Positions 53,273 through 62,824 are shown, counted from the first letter of the stretch. The stretch is DNA of 64,000 bases from Bacillus sp. M6-12 (GCF_002860285.1 NZ_PGVF01000011.1:1-64000); one strand, 5' to 3'. The notes: a model not told the origin generated them from the sequence alone. Numbers and translations: made by a program.

Positions 53273-53617
53273 TGCATTTAGTAAAATAGGCTAGTTTCTA
53301 TGAACTGCTATTTGATGCTCTTGATTGGGTTATTTCAGTTAGGACATATTAAAGCTCATTATTGATGCTGCCGCTATGTTGATTGGAGCGCCTCTCGCTG
53401 CAATCAGCAGCCAAGTTTAAACAGAGCCCTCGCTAAAATGCAACATTCTCTGTAAACCAGTATATAAAATGTGTATTAGCCCTAACTTACACCGGAATGG
53501 GGAGATATTAACAGACATTTTTTTTGACACTTTTCAAATTTCGACAAAAAATAAAATGTTTATAGGGTAAAATGGCAGCAATAGTTCGAAAGTTGTGATT
53601 TTGGTGGAGGTTTTTTT
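53273..53617. other. Gene-free stretch with a repeat relic
   Basis: Bases 53370-53415 hold GTTGATTGGAGCG and CAATCAGCAG, the two ends of the palindromic repeat seen at 26463, with most of the middle lost. The rest is AT-rich leader of the EAL-HDOD gene. Confidence 0.5.
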
Positions 53618-54877
53618 ATGGAAGTTTTCGTAGCCAGGCAGCCTATTTTTAATCGCAGGGAAGAAGTTCATGCTTATGAGCTTTTATATAGAAGCAGTAT
53701 TGTGAATTCTTACAACAGCGTTAATCATGACCATGCCACTGCTGATGTGATTATAAATAGTTTTCTAAATATAGGCATAGACCAGCTTTCTAACGGAAAG
53801 CCATGCTTTATCAACTTTACGGAAAAACTGCTGCAGCTGAGGCTGCCAACGTATTTCCGCACGCGCGATATTGTGGTTGAGATATTGGAGTCTGTCCCGC
53901 TAAACGAAGAACTTTTAAAAATTTGCAGAGAATTAAAATCTCTAGGCTACCGAATCGCTCTTGATGACTATGTGTTTAACGAGAATAACCCTTATTCGCA
54001 GCATTTGCTGCGCTTTGCTGATATTATTAAGGTCGACTTCCGAAACTCCAGCAGTGAAACCCGAAGAAAGATTGAGTCTTACGGCAAACTGCTGCATTTA
54101 GAGCTGCTTGCTGAAAAGGTTGAGACCCGAGCTGAGTTCGAGGAAGCGAGAAAAAGCGGTTACCATTACTTCCAGGGATATTTCTTTTCCAAGCCGGTTA
54201 TTGTGTCGACACATGATGTTCCTACCTATTTTCATTCCTACTACGGAATCATCCAGAATCTGTCGATGGCCGAGCCAAGCATTGCTGAGATAGCAGAACT
54301 GATTGAACAGGATTTATCCCTTTCTTATAAATTATTGAAATTAATAAATTCACCGGCGTTTCGTCCAAGAAATAAAATTAATTCAATCCGGCAGGCAATT
54401 GTTCTGCTCGGATTAATTGAAATTCAAAAATGGATATACGTATTGTCAGTCAGGGAAATGACAGGAGATAGGCCAAAAAGCTTTAAAGAAACAATACATA
54501 TTTGCCTGGCCCGGGGGAAAATGTGTGAAAGCATTGGAAAGCAACTGAAAAAAACGGCTGTAGGAGCTGGGTATTTCATGACTGGGATGTTTTCGCTTAT
54601 GGACACGATCCTCTCATTGCCAATGGAAGCCGTGTTAAAGGATTTGCCGCTCCATGAGGACATTACGCAGGCGCTGCTTGGGGAACAAAACTTACTTAGA
54701 AACATACTCGATTTGGTTATAGATGTCGAGCAAGCAAACTGGGACGGAATTGAGAATAAATGCTTTGGCTTAAATATAACGGAAGCTGATGTATTTAATT
54801 ACTATAAGGAATCGCTGGACTGGGCAAACCTTTTGCTCAATATAGAAAACAGGGGAGTGGCCAGCAATTCTCTTTAA
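53618..54877 (+). CDS. EAL-HDOD domain signalling protein (YuxH type)
   Basis: A 419-aa protein: an EAL-like domain (VFVARQPIFNRREEVHAYELLYR, VEILES, ALDDY, residues 1-200) followed by HDOD (DLSLSYKLLKLINSPAFRPRN in two blocks, IRQAIVLLGL). In this family the EAL part usually lacks full catalytic residues and acts as a regulatory domain. It resembles B. subtilis YuxH. GTGGAGG precedes ATG 53618. Confidence 0.88.
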   Translation: MEVFVARQPIFNRREEVHAYELLYRSSIVNSYNSVNHDHATADVIINSFLNIGIDQLSNGKPCFINFTEKLLQLRLPTYFRTRDIVVEILESVPLNEELLKICRELKSLGYRIALDDYVFNENNPYSQHLLRFADIIKVDFRNSSSETRRKIESYGKLLHLELLAEKVETRAEFEEARKSGYHYFQGYFFSKPVIVSTHDVPTYFHSYYGIIQNLSMAEPSIAEIAELIEQDLSLSYKLLKLINSPAFRPRNKINSIRQAIVLLGLIEIQKWIYVLSVREMTGDRPKSFKETIHICLARGKMCESIGKQLKKTAVGAGYFMTGMFSLMDTILSLPMEAVLKDLPLHEDITQALLGEQNLLRNILDLVIDVEQANWDGIENKCFGLNITEADVFNYYKESLDWANLLLNIENRGVASNSL

Positions 54878-54961
54878 AAACATGTCTCAATCTCAATTTT
54901 TGGTTTTGCCGATTGGCTATCCTTCCTTTTCGAAGCCAGCCATTTTTGTGTGGTATCACTT

Positions 54962-55252
54962 TTATAAAAATCGCCACTGTGGCTTGATATAGCGGCGAAG
55001 TTCGATCATCAGCGTCTTTTTCATTGAGTCCGGGCCATCGACCGCCTGCAGGTCTCCGGGCAGCGGAAAAATGCCGAATTCATTGAAGGATACCCTGATA
55101 TGGCCCGACCAGATTTCCTTGCCTGAAGCCGAATGGATAGAGGTTTTGACAACGGCGTGCTTTGAATCAGAACTTGACGCAGGTTCAACAATATCTGTTA
55201 CAAAGAAATTAAATAAGTAAACAGACTTTTTCCATTTTGAATAAACTTTCAC
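54962..55252 (-). CDS. Unknown 96-aa protein
   Basis: A beta-rich protein without signal or membrane segment. GTG 55252 has AAGGAAG seven bases upstream on the minus strand. It lies divergently to dapF with a 96-base spacer. No family recognised. Confidence 0.6.
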   Translation of the reverse strand: MKVYSKWKKSVYLFNFFVTDIVEPASSSDSKHAVVKTSIHSASGKEIWSGHIRVSFNEFGIFPLPGDLQAVDGPDSMKKTLMIELRRYIKPQWRFL

Positions 55253-55348
55253 GTTGGCACTTCCTTTGGCATGATGCTATTATCAATTATTATAGATGGA
55301 TTTAAAGCTGCAAACAGCAAAAAGATTAGCAGACAGGGAGTAATACAG

Positions 55349-56335
55349 ATGAATATTGAATTAGTGAAATGCCATGGCTCTGGAAATGATTTCATTATCA
55401 TTGACGAGATGGGGTCGAAAATTGCCTTTAATGATGATGAAAGAAGCCGCCTTGCTATTGCTCTATGCAGCCGTAACAGCGAGCTCGGTGCAGACGGGAT
55501 TCTGTTCGTCATGCCAAGTGAACAGGCTGATGCCAGAATGAGAGTGTTTAACACGGATGGATCTGAAGCCTCTATGTGCGGAAACGGTCTACGCTGTGTC
55601 GCCAGGTACGCTTCCGATAAGTTTAACAAAACTAAATTAATCATTGAAACAATGAAGGCTGACTTGGCTGTTGAAAAAACAGAAGAAATTTTTAAGGGCA
55701 TTCCAACCTTTAAGGTCGAAATCTCTCCAGTATCGTTCGATGTTAAAGATTTACCACTAAATCTCACCACGGAAACTTTGGAAAATGAGAGAATTGATGA
55801 GCTTTCTGACAGCTTGGTCTTTACAGCGCTGGCTGTTCCTAATCCTCATCTTGTTTCCATTGTGGATAGTGACATTCTTCAGTCGTCCGTTCAGAAGGAT
55901 ATCTCTACAAGGGTAAACGGCCCGAATGAACTGTTCCCTGACGGAGTAAATGTCAGTTTCGTCCATGAGCTGGAAAAAGGCAGTATTTTCGTGAGGACCT
56001 TTGAACGCGGGGTTGGTTTTACTAATGCATGCGGAACGGCAATGAGTGCTTCCAGTCTTGTAACATGCCTTAATGGCTTAAATGAAGCGGAAACAGAGAT
56101 ATCTGTTTATAATGACGGCGGTATGGTGAAATGTATGGTCCATCAAAAGGATGGAGGTTTCTCTATCGACCTTATCGGGAATGGGACATATGAATATAAG
56201 GCAGTCATTGAAGCCGACCCGGAAGACTATAAGAATTTCAAGCTTATTAACAAAGAAGTTTTTGAAGAAGAAATCAGCCAATATGCCAAGCTGCAGGAGT
56301 ATGCAAAGCAATATGTGGCAGCACATCTGAAATAG
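55349..56335 (+). CDS. dapF: Diaminopimelate epimerase
   Basis: A 328-aa PLP-independent racemase converting LL- to meso-diaminopimelate for lysine and peptidoglycan. Motifs: KCHGSGNDFIIID, first active cysteine in MCGNGLRCVARY, second in FTNACGTAMSAS. It is somewhat longer than typical (about 280 aa), owing to a C-terminal extension after residue 295. GGGAG precedes ATG 55349; the longer frame from 55271 starts without a site. Confidence 0.93.
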   Translation: MNIELVKCHGSGNDFIIIDEMGSKIAFNDDERSRLAIALCSRNSELGADGILFVMPSEQADARMRVFNTDGSEASMCGNGLRCVARYASDKFNKTKLIIETMKADLAVEKTEEIFKGIPTFKVEISPVSFDVKDLPLNLTTETLENERIDELSDSLVFTALAVPNPHLVSIVDSDILQSSVQKDISTRVNGPNELFPDGVNVSFVHELEKGSIFVRTFERGVGFTNACGTAMSASSLVTCLNGLNEAETEISVYNDGGMVKCMVHQKDGGFSIDLIGNGTYEYKAVIEADPEDYKNFKLINKEVFEEEISQYAKLQEYAKQYVAAHLK

Positions 56336-56384
56336 CATTAAAAAGGCGGACTCCCAGATGATCGGATGTCCGCCTTTTTAATGC
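56334..56384. terminator. Bidirectional terminator between dapF and the AsnC relic
   Basis: AGCATTAAAAAGGCGGAC pairs with GTCCGCCTTTTTAATGCT across the segment, a long symmetric stem. Confidence 0.88.
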
Positions 56385-56388
56385 TGTA

Positions 56389-56736
56389 CTAAATGTCCTG
56401 ATTCAAAACGCTTTTGTTGGAATGATCTATCTTAACCTCGGAAAATATAATATGGGTGACTGTGCAAGCGAAGGGCATCAATGCATTGATAAACTCCTCT
56501 ACTTCCTCCAGGGAAACTGCTTTTAATTTTGCAATATAGCAAGCCTTACCTGCGATTCGATAGCAAAACTCAATTTTAGGCATTGATTGAATTTTCACTT
56601 GGAAGCTTTTATAATTCTCATTTGTGACGGTGATTTCTAGAATGCAATTGATGGAGAGACCCGATTTCTTATGGTTGATTTTAATCGAATACCCCTCAAT
56701 GACTCCTGCACTTTCTAGCCTTCTAACCCTTTCTGT
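56389..56736 (-). pseudogene. N-terminally truncated Lrp/AsnC regulator
   Basis: The minus-strand frame reads TERVRRLESAGVIEGYSIKI, then the ligand-sensing RAM domain (KIEFCYRIAGKACYIAKLK). This is the C-terminal two-thirds of an Lrp/AsnC protein; the DNA-binding half is missing because the frame meets a stop at 56737, within the 3' end of ligD. No ribosome site or start codon is available before residue MKIQSM. The ligD stop lies 14 bases inside the relic, so a deletion joined the two. Confidence 0.85.
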
Positions 56737-58567
56737 TTAGAAAATTTATGATCTCTGAAAATGGCTGCTCACTTCTTGCAGTTTCCATTAAGGCAAAAGG
56801 ACAACCTGCTGTGCGAAGCCGCTTAGGGACTGTATACACATTATAGTCTGCAAGATTCAGGCCCTCGTTCACCTCGTCCCAATGTAAAGGTGCTGCTACA
56901 CCGGCGAACTCGTTTCCCCTTGGTGAATAGGGAGCGATAATCGTTTTTCCTTCACTGTGCTGTACAAAATCCAGGTACAGCCTATTTCCCCGGTTCTTCT
57001 TAAGCCTTTCGATTGTAAAATCATCCGGGAACTTATTCGTTAAAAAGTCGGCCAGAAAATCAGTGAATTTCCTTGTCTCACTGTATGTAAACGTATTGAT
57101 GGGCAGAGGAATATATACCTGAAGACCTCTGTTGCCAGATGTTTTAATAAATGTGTGCAGGCTAAGTGAATCGGTAATCTTGCGAATTTCTAAAGCAGCT
57201 TTTACAGCCAGGCCGAATTGTTCCTGGGTTGGCGGGTCAAGATCAAGGACAATGTCATCAGGAGTCACTCTGCCTGCTTTTTGGAATGGAACATGAAATT
57301 CAATGGCAAGCTGGTTTCCGAGCCACAGCAAAGTCTGCATGTCATTAACTAAAATGTATTCAATATCATGCTCTACATAGGTCTTAATAAAATCTGGTGC
57401 GTATTCAGGAACATTTTTCTGATAAAAACGCTCACTGCCAGCACCATGGGGATAGCGGATTAACGTTGCCATCCTATTCTCCAAGTTCGGCAAAAACCAG
57501 GGAGAAATCTGTCTAAGGTAATGGAGATATTCTATTTTTGTAAAAATCTCCGGTCCTATCCTCCATATCGGTTTGTCCGGAGAAGTAATTTTTACAGACT
57601 CAGGAAACGTGTACTGGCTTGTGCAAAATTGCTCCCAGGTACAATCTTCAGGCCTCGTATCCATAAGGAATTCCTTGAACTGCGGTTCGCGCAGCTCTTG
57701 CCCGTCATAAACATGCAAGAAATTTACCGCAAGACAAATTGAAGGGTGGATATAATGGTACATGCTATCCTCGCTATATGAATTTTCTCGCACAACCCCG
57801 GCAAGCGTGCTTCGTTCATGTGGCGGAATCCCATTCTTTACCTGGCCAATTTCAATGATTTCGCCGTCTTTAAACACTCCCAGGGAAAAATAGCCGTTTT
57901 CTTTATGCATCGCAGTAATAAAACAGGCAGCCATTTTCCAGTTCTTCACTTTTAACCAGGAGGCCGTCCTTTTTCCTTCCTCCCAAGTGCCATTGTCTTG
58001 CTTGGCAACGATTCCTTCCCCGTCATACAAAATAATCTGCTCCATCAAAGCAGAAAAATCCTTTGTGGCTGGGACGAGCTGAATGAGGTCATCACAAAGC
58101 GGATCTGGAAAAGCTGCCCAGTCTGTTTCCTGGAAGAAATTTGTGAGCAACTTTTTTCGTTCTGTATATGTTGAAGCTGTTACAGGCTTTCCCTTAATTT
58201 CAAGCAAATCAAAAGCAATCAGCCTGCAGGGGGACAGTAACATGGCTTCGTCAATCTTGTGTTTTGCCCGAAGCCGGCCTCTCCACTGGATTTCAGAAAA
58301 ATCCGAGCTGAAGGGACTGGAAAGCCAGACCAGCTCGCAATCCAGTTGAAAAGGCACTAAATCAGCAAGCATTTCTGCGTTTTCTTTTATAAAAAATGAG
58401 ATTTCCGGAAATATATCAACCAGCTGTTTTCCGTTTCTGCTGATTAAGGTCACATCCATGTCTTGGCCAACGGTCAGGATGGCCCTGAAACCGTCGTATT
58501 TCACCTCATAAGTCCATTGCGCCCCCATTGGAGGAACAGAAGAAGGTGTTGGAAGCATTGGTTTCAT
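56723..58567 (-). CDS. ligD: Multifunctional ATP-dependent DNA ligase LigD
   Basis: A 614-aa NHEJ enzyme with an N-terminal ATP ligase domain (adenylation motif EVKYDGFRAI, then DGEGIVAK) and a C-terminal primase-polymerase domain (DDIVLDLDPP, KTSGNRGLQVYIPL). No phosphoesterase domain, as in other Bacillus LigD. ATG 58567 follows AGGAAAGTGGG on the minus strand; the frame to 58654 lacks a site. It lies back to back with ku, and in relatives the pair is used in spores. It ends against the AsnC relic. Confidence 0.93.
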   Translation of the reverse strand: MKPMLPTPSSVPPMGAQWTYEVKYDGFRAILTVGQDMDVTLISRNGKQLVDIFPEISFFIKENAEMLADLVPFQLDCELVWLSSPFSSDFSEIQWRGRLRAKHKIDEAMLLSPCRLIAFDLLEIKGKPVTASTYTERKKLLTNFFQETDWAAFPDPLCDDLIQLVPATKDFSALMEQIILYDGEGIVAKQDNGTWEEGKRTASWLKVKNWKMAACFITAMHKENGYFSLGVFKDGEIIEIGQVKNGIPPHERSTLAGVVRENSYSEDSMYHYIHPSICLAVNFLHVYDGQELREPQFKEFLMDTRPEDCTWEQFCTSQYTFPESVKITSPDKPIWRIGPEIFTKIEYLHYLRQISPWFLPNLENRMATLIRYPHGAGSERFYQKNVPEYAPDFIKTYVEHDIEYILVNDMQTLLWLGNQLAIEFHVPFQKAGRVTPDDIVLDLDPPTQEQFGLAVKAALEIRKITDSLSLHTFIKTSGNRGLQVYIPLPINTFTYSETRKFTDFLADFLTNKFPDDFTIERLKKNRGNRLYLDFVQHSEGKTIIAPYSPRGNEFAGVAAPLHWDEVNEGLNLADYNVYTVPKRLRTAGCPFALMETARSEQPFSEIINFLNRKG

Positions 58568-58745
58568 TACAAATCCCACTTTCCTATGCTGCAGTTTTAA
58601 TAACACATTCCTAAAACCAGACTGATTATTCATTCTCGATAATAGTCTGGACAAAATCGGCTAAATGTTGCGTTTATTCCCAAAAGTTTTCTGGAGTGTA
58701 ATCGTCCAGCTTAGCCAAACTAATGAAAAAAAGTAGGTGAAGGGT

Positions 58746-59597
58746 TTGCACACTATTTGGAAGGGAAGCATATCGTTCGGGCTGGTTAATATTCCGATCA
58801 AGCTTCACGCCGCAACCGAAAATAAAGATATATCACTGCGTACCTTGCATAAAGAATGCCACTCTCCGATTAAGTACGAAAAGGTTTGTCCTATCTGCGA
58901 TAAACCTGTTGGAAAGGAAGATATTGTCCGGGCTTTTGAGTATACAAAAGGCAAATTTGTCGTTCTAGAGGATGAAGATTTAGAAATGCTCAAACAAGAG
59001 AATGAGACTAGAGCAGTAGAAATCATTGATTTTGTGAAAATAGACCAAATAGATCCGATTTATTTTGACCGCAGTTATTACATGTCACCAAATGACGGCG
59101 GTTCAAAAGCCTATTCCCTGCTAAGGAAAGCTTTGGAGGATTCAGGAAAAGTAGGGCTTGCAAAAATCGTAATCCGGGCTAAAGAGCAAATGGCTGTTGT
59201 CCGTGTTTATAACAATACACTTCTGATGGAAACAATTCATTACCCTGATGAAGTTCGATCAGCCGTTGATGTACCGAACATCCCATCTGCCGATCAGGTT
59301 ACAGATAAAGAAATTTCTACAGCGATTATGCTGATTGATCAGCTAACAACTGATTTTGATCCGGAAAAGTACAATGATGACTATCGTACTGCTCTTCTTG
59401 AACTGATTGAAGCTAAGAAAAATGGTGTTGCAGCGGTTACACCGAAGGAAAGAGAACCTGCCGTTTCAAAAGTTACAGATCTTATGGCAGCTCTTCAGGC
59501 TTCTATTGATAAGACAAAGCCGGCGACAGCAACAGCGAAAAAGCCAGCAGCTAAGAAAAGAACTACGCGCAAAAAGGTAGTCGGGAAAGAAGCTTAA
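58746..59597 (+). CDS. ku: Non-homologous end joining protein Ku
   Basis: A 283-aa bacterial Ku that binds broken DNA ends and recruits LigD. The start HTIWKGSISFGLVNIPIKL is canonical, so TTG 58746 (AGGTG six bases upstream) is chosen over GTG 58737. A lysine-rich tail (KKPAAKKRTTRKK) resembles the DNA-binding extensions of other Ku proteins. Divergent to ligD across a 178-base gap. Confidence 0.94.
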   Translation: MHTIWKGSISFGLVNIPIKLHAATENKDISLRTLHKECHSPIKYEKVCPICDKPVGKEDIVRAFEYTKGKFVVLEDEDLEMLKQENETRAVEIIDFVKIDQIDPIYFDRSYYMSPNDGGSKAYSLLRKALEDSGKVGLAKIVIRAKEQMAVVRVYNNTLLMETIHYPDEVRSAVDVPNIPSADQVTDKEISTAIMLIDQLTTDFDPEKYNDDYRTALLELIEAKKNGVAAVTPKEREPAVSKVTDLMAALQASIDKTKPATATAKKPAAKKRTTRKKVVGKEA

Positions 59598-59719
59598 ACT
59601 GGACTGGAATTTTCTTCCTATTTCAGCTCATGCTCACAGTGAAAAACTTAGACTGTTTAGCAGCCGGAAGCATGAGGTATATAACAAACAAAACAGCCCA
59701 GCACAGATGGTGATTTGTA

Positions 59720-60415
59720 ATGCATTTTTATCAATCTAAAACGAAGAAACAAATAATATATTCTATTGCCATCCTGATACTGTTCCTTACTTATGTAGTA
59801 ACATTTATGGAATTGGCTGAGGAAATTCAAAAGGCAGAATTAATTAAGTTCGATAAAAATATTATTGGATATATTCAAGGCTTTATATCAGAGCAGCTGA
59901 CGGTTTATATGCTGGCCATTACCTATTTAGGATCTTATGACTGGATTTTGATTGCTGTTGTACTTTCATCCATATTGTTGCTGGCCAATAAGCGTGTCAA
60001 TTTAGCAGTTTATCTTGCCATGAGTTCCGGCCTGGGGGCCATATTCAATAAGATGCTAAAAAAAATCTTTCAAAGAGAGCGTCCTGATATTTTTCCCGTC
60101 ATACGGGAACACGGCTTTAGTTTTCCCAGCGGCCATTCTATGGGGGCAATGGTTCTGTATGGAACTTTGGCAATTATTATCATAAAGATTGTAAACAAAA
60201 AGAGCTATAAGGCAGCTGCCGGATTTATTGCCATGCTTCTGATTCTGCTGATTGGAGTGAGCCGGGTCTACCTCGGAGTCCATTATCCCAGTGATGTAGT
60301 CGCCGGGTTTGCTGCGGGTGCTGCATGGCTCACACTCTGCAGACTTGCTTTGCTGGTGTATGAATATCAGAGACAAAAGCGGCTTACTCTTAAAGCGGAA
60401 AGAATCAGGACTTGA
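59720..60415 (+). CDS. PAP2 superfamily membrane phosphatase
   Basis: A 231-aa integral phosphatase with six hydrophobic segments and the three PAP2 motifs: KKIFQRERP, FPSGHSMG, SRVYLGVHYPSDV. It may dephosphorylate undecaprenyl-PP or phosphatidylglycerol-P. ATG 59720 has GGTGAT upstream. Terminator follows. Confidence 0.9.
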   Translation: MHFYQSKTKKQIIYSIAILILFLTYVVTFMELAEEIQKAELIKFDKNIIGYIQGFISEQLTVYMLAITYLGSYDWILIAVVLSSILLLANKRVNLAVYLAMSSGLGAIFNKMLKKIFQRERPDIFPVIREHGFSFPSGHSMGAMVLYGTLAIIIIKIVNKKSYKAAAGFIAMLLILLIGVSRVYLGVHYPSDVVAGFAAGAAWLTLCRLALLVYEYQRQKRLTLKAERIRT

Positions 60416-60430
60416 TTGTAAGATATAAAA

Positions 60431-60468
60431 AAATGCGGCCGGCCCAAACATATGAGCCGGCCGCATTT
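60431..60468. terminator. Bidirectional terminator after the PAP2 gene
   Basis: AAATGCGGCCGGC (60431-60443) pairs perfectly with GCCGGCCGCATTT (60456-60468). Confidence 0.85.
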
Positions 60469-60616
60469 ACCAGTTTTTCAGGGACTTAATTTTGTTTTCA
60501 CTGAAGTAAGTCGCCTTTTCACGGAGATAAATTTTTTTCGCGGAATTAATTCACATTTTCACCAAATTATCTTTCTTCACAGAAGAAAAGTTTTTCAATA
60601 GAACCACTTAAAGCAC

Positions 60617-61069
60617 CTAAACCGATTCTCCGGTTGGTTCAGCAAGATAGCTGGTGCAGGATGGACATCTTTTCGCCTCAAGGTGGATATCTGAAAAGCA
60701 TTCCGGACAGGTTTTCTTCACGGGAGATTTTGGTTTCTCCTTTTTATGGATCCGGTTAACTTGTTTCACAATGATGAAAATAGCAAACGAAATGATTAAG
60801 AAATTGATTATGTTATTTAAGAATAATCCGTAATTTAAAGTGGCTGCGCCTGCTGCTTTGGCATCCGCAAGTGAAGAAAATTTCTCCCCTGAAAGGCTGA
60901 TGAATAAATCGCTGAAATCCACCTTTCCGATAATCAGTCCAATTGGGGGCATTAATATATCATCGACAAGCGAGGAGACTATTTTACTAAAGGCAGCGCC
61001 CACGATAACCCCGACCGCGAGATCAATTACGTTCCCACGCATAATGAATTTTTTGAATTCCCCAAACAC
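60617..61069 (-). CDS. mscL: Large-conductance mechanosensitive channel MscL with zinc-ribbon tail
   Basis: A 150-aa protein. The first ~115 residues are normal Msc[21 protein letters not shown] in TM1, LMPPIG, then TM2 ending in [12 protein letters not shown]. The C-terminal ~35 residues add CPEC and CPSC pairs, a zinc ribbon not part of classical MscL. GTG 61069 has AGGAAG at eight bases and gives the standard N-terminus; the frame to 61078 adds three residues. It releases solutes under osmotic downshock. Confidence 0.9.
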   Translation of the reverse strand: MFGEFKKFIMRGNVIDLAVGVIVGAAFSKIVSSLVDDILMPPIGLIIGKVDFSDLFISLSGEKFSSLADAKAAGAATLNYGLFLNNIINFLIISFAIFIIVKQVNRIHKKEKPKSPVKKTCPECFSDIHLEAKRCPSCTSYLAEPTGESV

Positions 61070-61357
61070 AATTATCACTTCCTGACACTTAAAGTTATAC
61101 CTTCCTTTGTAATCGAAATTTCATTTAAAGTAAAGCAGCATGCCACTGTAAACTGCTGACACCGGATTTTTTGTGCAAAAAAAATCGCCCTATTATGAGC
61201 GAAAGAAGAGGAAACACTAAAGTGATCAATCAATATATAGGCGAACTCGTGGGTGTTACGACTATATATTGTGCATACATTCTACCATTCCAATTGTGAA
61301 CATGCAATCATTTAACAGTTTTTTTCTGAAAAGTCTGTATTTTAAGCCTTCTTAATT

Positions 61358-61380
61358 AAAAAGGCAATCGCCTTTTTTTT
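61358..61380 (+). terminator. Isolated terminator-like hairpin
   Basis: AAAAGGC (61359-61365), loop AATC, GCCTTTTTTTT. No gene ends upstream on this strand, so it may close a short untranslated transcript. Confidence 0.5.
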
Positions 61381-61444
61381 ACTCATAGTGACCTTTATAT
61401 GAACGAAAAATATGTTACTAACTATACTGTATTAGGACAAAACC

Positions 61445-61545
61445 ACCCGCACGCAAAACAAAAATGCGAATGGGGGTTCAAGTCTGTTCACATCAGCAGA
61501 TTAAGGCGGGATGCTGCTTATACTATCCCCGCCGCAACAATAGGA
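61445..61545 (+). promoter_or_regulatory. Two-hairpin leader of the holin gene
   Basis: CCCGCACGCA (about 61447-61456) pairs with TGCG...GGGGG (61464-61476), and GGCGGG (61505-61510) pairs with CCCGCC (61528-61533). The second stem ends about eight bases before the ribosome site AGGAGG. This could be a regulatory leader; it matches no riboswitch class I know. Confidence 0.4.
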
Positions 61546-61554
61546 GGTATTAAG

Positions 61555-61821
61555 ATGATCAACTGGGGAGTACGCTTTAAAAACCGTTTATGGGTGACTG
61601 GATTCTTTGCACAGCTTTTTATTCTTGCTGAAGTCCTTTTGGTTGGAGCAAATGCGATTGGCCTTACAGACTTTCAATTGACAGAAGAAATAAAAGGATG
61701 GGTACTGGCAGTCGTGAACGCAGTGTTCGGTGTCATGGCCACTATAACTGCTGTACAGGATCCGACCACACAAGGATTCTCTGACAGTAAGCAAGCACAG
61801 TCATATAAAGAACCGAAATAA
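61555..61821 (+). CDS. phiLC3-family holin-like protein
   Basis: An 88-aa protein with two membrane segments; the start MINWGVRFKNRLWVTGF is typical of phiLC3-type phage holins. TAGGAGG precedes ATG 61555. No endolysin or other phage gene is near, so it is an orphan holin with possibly a domesticated role. The frame from 61399 is leader sequence. Confidence 0.85.
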   Translation: MINWGVRFKNRLWVTGFFAQLFILAEVLLVGANAIGLTDFQLTEEIKGWVLAVVNAVFGVMATITAVQDPTTQGFSDSKQAQSYKEPK

Positions 61822-61826
61822 TAATG

Positions 61827-61873
61827 AAGGGACCATTTCAAAAGTCGTGAAGACAATTTGAATGGTCCCTTTT
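61827..61873 (+). terminator. Terminator after the holin gene
   Basis: AAGGGACCATT pairs with AATGGTCCCTT, then TTT. Confidence 0.85.
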
Positions 61874-62046
61874 GCTAAAAAGCAGCTTTTTATTGCCTCC
61901 TATATAGATTAAATCTCTACACTAACCTTTTTAATAGAATATGTGATATGTCTCATATAGTTAAAAGTGGTTAATGGAGTCCCGTTTTACCTTGCGACCG
62001 AATACCAAATTAAGGTAAAATAGGGAGGGGTTAGGAGGATAAAAGT

Positions 62047-62538
62047 ATGAAGAATGAAGTAACCTGGATAGAGAAATATGAACAGTTCAATGTTTTCGTT
62101 ATCAGCCTTAAAGATATCCCAGCCGATTTGTGGCTTTGTCCCATTAAAGAAGGCAAGTGGTCGATTGGCGAAATCGTAAGCCATTTTTATTATTGGGAAA
62201 AATTCATTTTGGAAGAGAGGCTTCAAAAGTTTCTCAGCGGGGAGAAGGATTTTGTTAAGCCGGATGTGGAACTGATGAACCAAGCCGCTTCCGAGTTTGC
62301 AAAATCAGGAGCGAGCAGGGAAACAATCATTAATTTGTTTACAGAAAGCCGTTCGCAAATTGCTGCCTTATTAACAAGCCTGCCTGCTGAAGTGCTAGAT
62401 TGTGAGATAAGCTTTGGGAGCAATCCTATTACAATCAGAAAATACATAATAGGGTTTGAAGAGCATGACCAGCACCATAAACGTCAAATAGAAGAATTTT
62501 TACAAGAAAAAGCAAGCGGACCGAAGCAGCTGCCATAA
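62047..62538 (+). CDS. DinB family protein
   Basis: A 163-aa four-helix-bundle protein with a likely metal site: SHFYYWE, and EEHDQHHKRQIEEFL near the end. DinB relatives include thiol transferases, but many are uncharacterised. TAGGAGG precedes ATG 62047. Confidence 0.85.
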   Translation: MKNEVTWIEKYEQFNVFVISLKDIPADLWLCPIKEGKWSIGEIVSHFYYWEKFILEERLQKFLSGEKDFVKPDVELMNQAASEFAKSGASRETIINLFTESRSQIAALLTSLPAEVLDCEISFGSNPITIRKYIIGFEEHDQHHKRQIEEFLQEKASGPKQLP

Positions 62539-62636
62539 TGCTGTCTCACATAAAGCTATTTTTTATGAACCAAATTTAGGGAAAAAGTCACTTTTTCGCA
62601 ACATAAGGAACACTTGTTCGTTTTTGTGGGCGGATA

Positions 62637-62645
62637 TGATATAAT
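62637..62645 (+). promoter_or_regulatory. Extended -10 promoter of the toxin gene
   Basis: TGATATAAT is a perfect extended -10. The -35 is poor (TTCGTT at 17 bases). Confidence 0.7.
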
Positions 62646-62698
62646 AGAATTGCAGAAGATTATCCCCAAGGGCGGTCGGCTACCCCGGAGAGGGGGTG

Positions 62699-62788
62699 AT
62701 GCCTATGACAATGTTTGAAGCATTAATGGCTATGTTTTCCTTCGCGACGCTAATGATAGCCGTTTTATCCTTTCAAAACAAAAAATAG
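62699..62788 (+). CDS. Putative holin-like toxin (type I toxin-antitoxin)
   Basis: A 29-aa hydrophobic peptide (MPMTMFEALMAMFSFATLMI then AVLSFQNKK): short start, one membrane helix, lysine end, as in the Hol_Tox/Fst-like families. GGAGAGGGGG lies directly upstream. ATG 62705 is an alternative start. Its 3' end coincides with a strong terminator reading on the opposite strand, which suggests an antisense antitoxin RNA. Confidence 0.75.
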   Translation: MPMTMFEALMAMFSFATLMIAVLSFQNKK

Positions 62789-62824
62789 ACCTCCCTTGAC
62801 TGTAAATTGAGGGAGAGGTCTATT
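62776..62824 (-). terminator. Terminator of a predicted antisense RNA
   Basis: On the minus strand AATAGACCTC plus CCCT pairs with AGGG plus AGGTCTATT, followed by six T residues. It ends inside the last codons of the toxin gene, so a leftward RNA starting to its right would be complementary to the toxin mRNA tail. Confidence 0.7.
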
